Under the pieces are notes generated by a model. That model was not told the origin of the DNA. It saw only the letters and a list, made by a program, of their open reading frames with translations, and did not search any database. The position numbers and the translations under genes are program-made. Shown piece by piece: positions 26,908 to 33,338 of a stretch of 33,338 bases of DNA (the stretch's first letter is position 1; each line of letters starts with the position of its first letter). The DNA is from Nitrosomonas sp. (GTDB lineage Bacteria; Pseudomonadota; Gammaproteobacteria; Burkholderiales; Nitrosomonadaceae): assembly GCA_021604405.1 (NCBI GenBank), contig BQJA01000033.1:1-33338 (forward strand). The letters are read 5' to 3'.

Positions 26908-28362
26908 ATGGATAATGAAATTTTAATCAATATTACGCCGCAAGAAACCCGGGTGGCTATTATAGAACAGGGGGTTACTCAAGAATTACACATTGAACGC
27001 ACCAATAGCCGCGGCATTGTTGGAGATATATACAGTGGTCGAGTCAGCCGGGTATTACCGGGGATGCAATCGGCATTTGTTGACATCGGTCTAGAGCGTG
27101 CGGCTTTCCTGCATGTCGCTGACATCTGGGGATCAAATCAAAGTGGCGATCCAGCGAAACCTATAGAGAAAATACTTCACGAAGGCAACAGTATACTGGT
27201 TCAAGTAATCAAGGATGCGATTGGCACTAAGGGTGCAAGACTGTCCACTCAGATAAGTTTGGCGGGACGCATGCTGGTCTATCTGCCACAAGAATCGCAT
27301 ATTGGTATTTCGTTGCGTATAGAGGATGGTGACGAAAGAGAACTGCTGCGTGAAAAATTGCAACAGGTATTACCCATTGATGAGAAGGGTGGTTACATTA
27401 TTCGCACCATGGCGGAAGCAGCGGAAGAGTGTGATCTGCAGGCAGACATCAGGTATCTTCATAAGCTATGGCATGATATTCAGGAAAAATCACTCGCGAT
27501 TGCTTCACCAGCATTACTTTATCAAGATTTGGATCTCAGTCATCGCGTATTGCGAGATTTTGTAGATGATAACACGGTGCGAATTTTGGTTGACTCTCGT
27601 GAAAATTTTCAGAAACTGAAAAATTTTGCTGAAAATTATATGCCAAATATTGTAGAACGTCTGAATCGCTACGTGGGAGAACGGCCACTTTTTGATTTGT
27701 ACGGCGTTGAAGGCGAGATTGAACGGTCGCTGGCGAAACGGGTGGATCTAAAATCGGGCGGGTATCTTATCGTCGATCAAACCGAAGCATTGACTACCAT
27801 GGATGTGAATACGGGCGGTTTTATTGGCGTGCGAAATTTCGATGACACAATTTTTAAGACAAATCTGGAGGCGGCGCAAGTCATTGCGCGTCAGTTGCGT
27901 TTACGAAATCTGGGCGGCATTATCATTATCGATTTTATCGATATGGATAGCGAAGAACACAGAAATGCTGTTTTGTCGGAGTTTAATAAAGCGTTAATGA
28001 GAGACCGAACGCGCATGACGGTCAATGGTTTTACCACCTTGGGCCTGGTTGAGATGACGCGGAAACGTACCCGTGAAAGTCTTGCGCAGATCTTGTGCGA
28101 ATCATGTCCCACCTGCCAAGGGCGGGGTGAAATTAGAACCGCACAAACTATTTGTTATGAAATATTGCGGGAATTGTTGCGAGAATCTCGTCAATTTGAC
28201 GCCAATGAGTTTAGAATACTTGCTTCGCAACCTGTCATCGATTTGTTTCTGGACGAAGAATCCCAAAGTCTGGCGCAACTGGGCGATTTTATTGCCAAGC
28301 CAATCAGCCTGCAAGTGGAAGAATCCTATACACAAGAACAATATGATGTCGTTTTGATGTGA
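26908..28362 (+). CDS. rng: Ribonuclease G
   Basis: The 484-residue endonuclease matures 16S rRNA at its 5' end and helps decay some mRNAs. The N-terminal S1 domain (about 35-130) starts NSRGIVGDIYSGRVSRVLPG. The catalytic DNase I-like part shows TTMDVNTGGFIG and IIIDFIDMDSEEHR, with its metal-binding acids. The zinc link CESCPTCQGRG follows. It is the length of RNase G and lacks the long RNase E scaffold tail. The ATG at 26908 is used because it matches MDNEILINITPQETRVAI of the family; a TTG at 26875 is less likely. It closes the nadD-to-rng cluster. Confidence 0.96.
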   Translation: MDNEILINITPQETRVAIIEQGVTQELHIERTNSRGIVGDIYSGRVSRVLPGMQSAFVDIGLERAAFLHVADIWGSNQSGDPAKPIEKILHEGNSILVQVIKDAIGTKGARLSTQISLAGRMLVYLPQESHIGISLRIEDGDERELLREKLQQVLPIDEKGGYIIRTMAEAAEECDLQADIRYLHKLWHDIQEKSLAIASPALLYQDLDLSHRVLRDFVDDNTVRILVDSRENFQKLKNFAENYMPNIVERLNRYVGERPLFDLYGVEGEIERSLAKRVDLKSGGYLIVDQTEALTTMDVNTGGFIGVRNFDDTIFKTNLEAAQVIARQLRLRNLGGIIIIDFIDMDSEEHRNAVLSEFNKALMRDRTRMTVNGFTTLGLVEMTRKRTRESLAQILCESCPTCQGRGEIRTAQTICYEILRELLRESRQFDANEFRILASQPVIDLFLDEESQSLAQLGDFIAKPISLQVEESYTQEQYDVVLM

Positions 28363-28418
28363 CGCTGACTTGGGTTACTGTTGTATCACGCGGCGCATAA
28401 CAGACGGGAGGCAGGACA

Positions 28419-29564
28419 ATGAAACAACAAAAGCAACGGTTGTCTCTCGCGTGGCGTTACTTGCGTATTTTGTTTTATCGTTTCTCCGGCGAATGGAGGA
28501 CCATGGCCGAGCCACGGGTGGCGGCAGAAGAAATCGCCGCGACGATGAAGGCAGCGTCCATTCCTTCAGTAAGTTTTTTCTTTTTGCTGGTACTGTCAAG
28601 CGCCATCGCTACGTTCGGGCTGCTGGCCAACAGTGCGCCAGCCGTTATCGGTGCCATGATCATTGCCCCGTTGATGACGCCTATCATGGGACTATCCTAC
28701 GGTGTTATTCATCTCAGGTGGTCACAGATCGCACGTTCGTCGATTACTGTTGGACTTGGCGCTTCGGTTGTTGTCGCCATCAGTTATCTCAGTTCTAGCT
28801 CTATCGACATTCGAGTCACAGGAACTGAGATGTTTAGCCGGGCTTTTCCCACATTACTAGACCTTGGTGTAGCGATGGCGGCAGGTGCTGCCGGTGCGTT
28901 TGTCTTGAGTCGTGAAAGTATCAAGAACTCGGTCGCCGGCGTGGCAATTGCAGTGGCGCTGGTTCCGCCGCTGGCAGTAGTAGGCATCGGGCTTGCGATG
29001 GGTCACAGCGCCACCCCGGACATTGGGTTGTCGTTTCGGCAAGTGGGTCTGTTTGCAGGTGGAAGCGATATTGCAGCAGGTGCTTTGGTGCTGTTCCTGA
29101 CCAACCTGGCGGCGATCATCGTAGTAGCGGGTATTGTCATGTCAGTCCAGGGCTACGGTCGCTGGAAACGGGGGATACCCGGTCTGATAGCAGTGGTCGC
29201 GACATCAGTACTCCTCATACAGCCTCTTAGCGAGGAGACACATAAGATGCGTGTGAAAAGTAAGACGCTGCAATTGTTCAAGGTCTTGCCAGTTTCCCAT
29301 CCACATATTTTCAGAGAAGCCACACACCTCGATCAGCTTAACGTCAGTTATCAGAACGGTCTGCTCCACATCCAAGTAGAGGCCATGATATCAAAAGACC
29401 GGATACAGGGTGCTCAGGAACGACTCGATCTGCTGCATCTTTTTCTGGAGGAAAAGATCGGCGAGCCGCTCATTTTAAAATTTTTGGTAATTCCAGTGGA
29501 AATCCTGAATTATCAATCTCCGATAGGAATCGAAACCACGGCGGTGGAGGTTTTGTCAGAATAG
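28419..29564 (+). CDS. DUF389 membrane protein (TIGR00341 family)
   Basis: The 381-residue protein starts with a short cytoplasmic helix, then about eight membrane segments. The family hallmark PAVIGAMIIAPLMTPIMGLS is near residues 73-92, and GVAIAVALVPPLAVVGIGLA follows. A soluble C-terminal domain (about 270-381) ends the protein. DUF389 members have no established function; a transport or signalling role in the inner membrane is presumed. GGGAGGCAGG precedes the ATG. The 3' end, about 200 bases, recurs in degenerate form near 31.2 kb beyond the antiporter gene. The gene is more GC-rich than its neighbours. Confidence 0.88.
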   Translation: MKQQKQRLSLAWRYLRILFYRFSGEWRTMAEPRVAAEEIAATMKAASIPSVSFFFLLVLSSAIATFGLLANSAPAVIGAMIIAPLMTPIMGLSYGVIHLRWSQIARSSITVGLGASVVVAISYLSSSSIDIRVTGTEMFSRAFPTLLDLGVAMAAGAAGAFVLSRESIKNSVAGVAIAVALVPPLAVVGIGLAMGHSATPDIGLSFRQVGLFAGGSDIAAGALVLFLTNLAAIIVVAGIVMSVQGYGRWKRGIPGLIAVVATSVLLIQPLSEETHKMRVKSKTLQLFKVLPVSHPHIFREATHLDQLNVSYQNGLLHIQVEAMISKDRIQGAQERLDLLHLFLEEKIGEPLILKFLVIPVEILNYQSPIGIETTAVEVLSE

Positions 29565-29576
29565 CAGACTAAATGT

Positions 29577-29596
29577 GATACCAGTATCGGTTTTTT
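29577..29596 (+). terminator. Possible weak terminator after the DUF389 gene
   Basis: GATAC-CA-GTATC followed by GG and six T lies 13 bases after the stop. The stem has only five pairs with a two-base loop, so its strength is doubtful. Confidence 0.3.
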
Positions 29597-29801
29597 AAAA
29601 GGAAAAAAGGGTCAAGCGGTATTTTCACGCCAGTGTAGTGCGGCGTGTTGGTTATTATATTGACAAGGAATCAGATAATGTTCGTAGCCTATCTGGTACC
29701 CGATTAAGAATCCAGAAAACGCTACATGCGTGTGCTGAGTCCATAGGAGACGGTGATTGCTAGTGCGGTCTTAATTGATTTTTTTATTTTCGTGGCAAGC
29801 G

Positions 29802-31016
29802 TCATTTCGCGCTTGTTTTTGCCTTTATCCTCGCGCCAAGGACAGCAACCAAAGAATTTGCACTTAAGCCGTGACCAATGATGCTCAATAGAATAGTACA
29901 GACTACGGTCATCAAAATGATGTCACCACCAGGCAGATGCTCATTGAGAACAATCACCGAGAAAACAATGCTGGCTAAGCCGCGCGGGCCAAACCAACCG
30001 ATAAAAAGTTTTTCATCAGTTCGCAGATTCATGCCAGTAAGTGCCAGAAATACGGGTAGCATGCGAACGATGGTAAGGCTAAGTAAGGCATAAACAACAA
30101 CCTGCCAGCTAAACGATGCGGTCGATTGCCCAACAACCGCCGCACCAAATACTACCCAAGTAAGCAGAGCCAAGGCGTCACCTGTTCCTTCAGCCGCAAG
30201 TAAGAGTTTGTGTTTATGATGTTTTGCCAACCTGCCGAACAGCATGCCGCCAACAAAACACGCGATAAAACCACTACCGCCAAACCACTGCGCTACGGCA
30301 AAGCAGGCCACGGCCAGTGACGGCACGGACAACTGCTGCCAAGTCTCGGTAACCCAGTCAAGCTTAGCACATTGTTTAAGTAATCCAGCTCCGGCAAAAA
30401 CCAGACCAGCACCCACGATAACTCCGATGCCAATCGCTTCTACCGTTAGTTTCAATGCGAGCATCGAGACACTTCCATCAGCACCAGGGCTAGTGGCAAG
30501 AGCCAGAAAGATCAACAGGACCGGTACGCAGATCCCATCATTTAGACCACTTTCTACATTCAAGCTCTCACGAATATTGCTCGAAACAGCGTGATTGGTA
30601 ACCACTGCCTTGCCTAATGCCGCATCAGTAGGCGCCAGCATAGTTGCTAGAATCGCTATTTCCAGTAAAGCCAGACCATCGAACAAGAAATAACCTGTGA
30701 GAATTCCCAACAGAATCGTCAGCGGTAAACCGAAAAGTAAAAGCCTTTGTGGTATATGATAAGAATGTTTAAGTTCACGGAGATTTGCATTAGAAGCATC
30801 AGTGAACAGTACCAGGGCAAGGGTTAGTTCAGCGAGGTTGCTCAGGAAGTCAGCATCTACATTCAAATCGAGAAACCCTAGCCCAAAAGGACCAGAAATG
30901 AGACCAAAGAACATAAAAACAAGCGCGCCATTAAAAGGTGTATTTTCGATCCCTCTGCTAACCAGGCTATAAATAAAAACAAAAACAGCCAATAAGGCAA
31001 GATTACTGTACATCAT
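29802..31016 (-). CDS. Cation:proton antiporter (CPA family, Na_H_Exchanger domain)
   Basis: The product is about 404 residues with 11-13 membrane segments over its whole length and no C-terminal regulatory domain. LNVESGLNDGICVPVLLIF has the ESGLNDG pattern of NhaP-type transporters, and ATMLAPTDAALGKAVVTNHA and WFGPRGLASIVFSVIVLNE are further family signatures. It exchanges sodium or potassium for protons across the inner membrane; the ion cannot be told. GGAGGG precedes the start closely; ATG at 31016 or 31013 are both possible, with TTG at 31019 less likely. It converges on the DUF389 gene and lies between that gene and its degenerate partial copy. Confidence 0.9.
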   Translation of the reverse strand: MMYSNLALLAVFVFIYSLVSRGIENTPFNGALVFMFFGLISGPFGLGFLDLNVDADFLSNLAELTLALVLFTDASNANLRELKHSYHIPQRLLLFGLPLTILLGILTGYFLFDGLALLEIAILATMLAPTDAALGKAVVTNHAVSSNIRESLNVESGLNDGICVPVLLIFLALATSPGADGSVSMLALKLTVEAIGIGVIVGAGLVFAGAGLLKQCAKLDWVTETWQQLSVPSLAVACFAVAQWFGGSGFIACFVGGMLFGRLAKHHKHKLLLAAEGTGDALALLTWVVFGAAVVGQSTASFSWQVVVYALLSLTIVRMLPVFLALTGMNLRTDEKLFIGWFGPRGLASIVFSVIVLNEHLPGGDIILMTVVCTILLSIIGHGLSANSLVAVLGARIKAKTSAK

Positions 31017-31151
31017 CAACCCTCCAACTACATTGCAGCCATAAAATACAGATAAGTAACTGAGTTATTGATACTTCCTTCGACTCAATGTTTCACAATC
31101 CATCTGCCGCCTGCGTAACGGTAACCATTCGTGGCTAACCAAAAATATTTT

Positions 31152-31366
31152 CTTTAACATGACAAGTCGGTCTGCCTCACATCCAAGTGGCGGCGATAAT
31201 ATCAAAAGACCGGGTACAAAATGCTCAGGAACAACTCGATCTGCTGCCGTTCTTTCCAAAGAAATAAACGGCAGGTCGCTGATTTTAAACTTTTGGCGAT
31301 CTCAGTGGAAATGCTGAAATGCCAATCTCCGACAGGAATCGAAACCACGGCGGGGGAGTTTTAGTC
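31152..31366 (+). pseudogene. Degenerate copy of the 3' end of the DUF389 gene
   Basis: From about 31152 to 31366 the sequence follows the end of the DUF389 gene (about 29340-29564). Shared runs include ATATCAAAAGACCGG, TGCTCAGGAAC, ACTCGATCTGCTGC and GGAATCGAAACCACGGCGG. Small insertions and deletions shift the frame, and no open frame of that protein remains, so it is not translated as such. Only the last roughly 70 codons are represented. The rest of the second copy is absent, having been lost or never duplicated. Confidence 0.8.
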
Positions 31367-31435
31367 TCTAAAGTTTCACACTTTTTTGGAAGTGGCGATC
31401 TAATTTCATCAATTTTTGTGATCAGCGGATTTTGA

Positions 31436-32897
31436 GTGGCTTTCACAGGTATTGAGCACTTGGCGCTGCATGCGTTATCCCAACTCAAGTTAGACGAGAA
31501 GATGCGCGCCCTGGGGTTTAACCGTCACCAATTGGCGGCTTGCGCTGGGGACGATTGTCGCGCGCATGGCGACTCCTGCCAGTGAACTGGCAACACATCA
31601 ATGGTTGCAGCAACGCAGTGGATTGGGCGAGTTGCTCGGTTATGATTTTGAGGGCATGGGGCTGGATCGTCTGTACCAGGTATCCGACTTGTTATGGAAA
31701 CACCATGCTGAACTGGAGGCGCATTGTTATCAGCAGGAATTGGCGTTGTTTCAGATGGATGAAACCATTACGTTGTTTGATTTGACAAATACCTTCTTTG
31801 AAGGCACGGCGAAGGATAATGAAACAGCACGGCGAGGGCGTTCAAAAGAAAAGCGCAACGATTGTCCGCTGGTGACATTGGGTCTGGTGCTCGATGGTGA
31901 TGGCTTTCCACGCAGAAGCCAGATTTTTTCGGGTAATGCGTCCGAGCCGAAAACGTTGCAGGATATGCTGACCGGGTTGCAGGCCACACCGGCTACCACG
32001 GTCGTGCTGGATGCGGGGCTGGCAACTGAAGAAAACATCAGCTGGCTTAAAGACCAGGGTTATTACTATCTGGTGGTATCGCGCAAACGTAAACGGTTAT
32101 TTAGTGAGCATGAAGCGGTGTTGGTTAAGGATCTGCCAAATCAGCAGGTTCGGGTGCAACGTATCGGCAATGAACAGACCGGTGAGGTTGAGCTTTATTG
32201 TCATTCGCAGGCGCGCGAAGAAAGAGAACGTGCCATGCAAAGCCAGTTTGCCAAGCGCTTCGAGGCTGCGTTGCAATCCCTGGCGGATGGGTTGCCTAAA
32301 AAGGGAGCGACGAAACAATATGACAAAGTGTTGGAGCGGATTGGCCGCCTGAAGGAAAAATACGCACTGGCTGCGCAGTATTATGATATTGCCGTAACAA
32401 AAGATGACGTATCCGGCAAAGCCAATGCCATCCAGTGGACACGCTTAAATAAGCCACATTCCAGAGCAAGTCATCCCGGTGTTTATTGCCTACGCACCAA
32501 TCAAAATGACTGGGATGAAGCGACACTATGGCGCACTTATACCATGTTGACCGATCTGGAAGCGGTGTTCCGCAGCCTGAAAAGTGAACTGGGACTGCGT
32601 CCGATTTATCACCAAAAAGAAAAACGCGTCAATGGGCATATCTTTATCACGTTGCTTGCCTATCATGTCGTGCAAACCTTGCGTACACAACTTAAAGCAC
32701 AAAACATTCATGACAGCTGGCAGACCTTACGCGCCAAGATGGAAAATCAACAGCGCGTTACTGTCGTAATGAAGCGTGCCGACGGCAAAACCATTCATCT
32801 GCGCAAAGCTACGCGCGCCGAACCCCATCAAGAAGCAATTTACCAGGCACTCGGCATTCCAATTCAGCCGGGCTCTGTTCAAAAAACGGTTGTATAA
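31436..32897 (+). pseudogene. IS1634-type (IS4 superfamily) transposase, truncated and frameshifted
   Basis: The largest open part (31566-32897, 443 codons) encodes MDETITLFDLTNTFFEGTAK, then PLVTLGLVLDGDGFPRRSQI and VVLDAGLATEENISWLKDQG, YYYLVVSRKR and a late LTDLEAVFRSLKSELGLRPI, the DDE transposase core of the IS1634 group. Upstream, a different frame from 31436 reads AFTGIEHLALHALSQLKLDE and LGFNRHQLAA. Deleting one T at 31540-31541 joins it to ALGTIVARMATPASELATHQ. A stop at 31433-31435 precedes this and the first roughly 80 residues are missing. The gene is therefore broken at both counts and should not be mobile by itself. Confidence 0.85.
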
Positions 32898-33338
32898 ATT
32901 TCGCGCACAAAAAAATCTGTAGTGCCAACAGCCACATAATTTTTTTGCTATCCGACTGAATAAAATGAATTAGTTGTCAGTAGAATCGAAAGTTGGGCTA
33001 AAGAAGTTGGCAGTGATAAGGCCGTTACCGGGCAGTTCCCGGCAAAAAAGCGGATGCGTCAAAAAATTTTTAAAACGCCAGTAGGTAGTCGGTATCTTTA
33101 CTTATAGAGTGGCGTAGTTCTGGGAGCGATCGGGCGCATTCAAGCTGGTTGGCAAAAAATTCAACGCCGAGTAAGGTATCTGTTGAGTCATGCTGTCTTG
33201 CTTGTGCCGCGGACTAGCAGGGATAACTACCGTATATTAGCCGGAGTTGTGAGACATTAAATCAAAACCCGCTTTAATTGACTTATTTCTATACCGGGTT
33301 GTTTGTTGAAATATTCTCAGACGATGAAGGCATTTTTT
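32898..33338. other. Spacer after the IS1634-type remnant
   Basis: The first 40 bases probably include the right end of the IS element (TGTAGTGCCAACAGCC near 32919). A small hairpin, CCGGG-CAGTT-CCCGG, lies at 33028-33042 but has no T run on either strand. A minus-strand gene fragment at 33070-33213 is listed separately. No intact gene is visible up to the window edge. Confidence 0.4.
33070..33213 (-). pseudogene. Short protein-like fragment of unknown family
   Basis: A minus-strand frame of 47 codons between a TAG and a TAA reads as a natural C-terminus: DSTDTLLGVEFFANQLECAR followed by SLPELRHSISKDTDYLLAF. It has no start codon or ribosome site, so it is at most a remnant. I do not recognise the family. 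The composition and lack of odd residues make chance less likely, but that is a judgement by eye. Confidence 0.3.

Noticed and set aside
28370-28798. Plus-strand frame of 142 codons overlapping the DUF389 start
   Set aside because: It lies in another frame of the DUF389 gene, which has the ribosome site and family motifs.
33028-33042. Hairpin CCGGG-CAGTT-CCCGG as a terminator
   Set aside because: No T run follows on either strand and no gene ends next to it in the right orientation.

Overview
The window looks like the chromosome of a betaproteobacterium, most likely a Nitrosomonas-type organism. This is inferred from gene content: the BPSS1780-family membrane protein, a type II homoserine kinase and a DUF2782 protein next to polA, and the run nadD-rsfS-rlmH-maf-rng. 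No rRNA or tRNA gene was seen. Most of the window is ordinary core genome. The unusual parts are two patches of decayed mobile DNA (about 4.9-6.2 kb and 31.4-32.9 kb) and a few accessory modules.

Layout. (1) 1-1.3 kb: the tail of an unidentified gene, then a Nu-class-like glutathione S-transferase. (2) 1.4-4.8 kb, minus strand: a tightly coupled Mla/MCE-type lipid transport operon (permease, ATPase, MCE protein, lipoprotein). (3) 4.9-6.2 kb: an IS graveyard. It holds an IS3-type transposase tail, an N-terminally truncated IS66-type transposase split by a 267-bp MITE-like element with perfect 12-bp inverted ends and a target duplication, and an IS903-like terminal repeat next to the guaA stop. 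(4) 6.2-9.3 kb: guaBA, with an exact TATAAT and an operator-like dyad in front of guaB. (5) 9.6-13.0 kb: a DUF4124 protein, then a minus-strand group of a PhoP/PhoQ-like two-component system, a PepSY protein and an extremely histidine-rich secreted protein. (6) 13.4-14.8 kb: an AT-rich MltF-like lytic transglycosylase with a palindrome in its promoter region. (7) 14.8-16.8 kb: an hvfABC operon, meaning an EGKCG-repeat precursor peptide, its DUF692 multinuclear iron oxidase and the DUF2063 partner, with a structured or promoter-like leader. (8) 17-19.3 kb: a BPSS1780 membrane protein fused to a zinc-ribbon tail, thrB and a DUF2782 protein. (9) 19.4-28.4 kb: a LOG-family protein divergent from polA, then aceF (without aceE or lpd), nadD, rsfS, rlmH, maf and rng. 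(10) 28.4-31.4 kb: a DUF389 membrane protein and a cation:proton antiporter, followed by a degenerate second copy of the DUF389 3' end. (11) 31.4-33.3 kb: a truncated, frameshifted IS1634-type transposase and a gene fragment of unknown identity.

How the genes work together. guaB and guaA are consecutive steps from IMP to GMP. nadD, rsfS, rlmH, maf and rng form the usual housekeeping cluster of NAD synthesis, ribosome maturation, nucleotide clean-up and RNA processing. The Mla-like operon would move phospholipid between membranes. hvfABC should make a modified copper-binding peptide, and the nearby histidine-rich protein with its two-component system may be a second envelope metal or stress module; that link is inference. 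The best candidates for a second look are the MITE inside the IS66 remnant, the hvfA leader, the DUF389 partial duplication and the histidine-rich/PepSY/two-component group.
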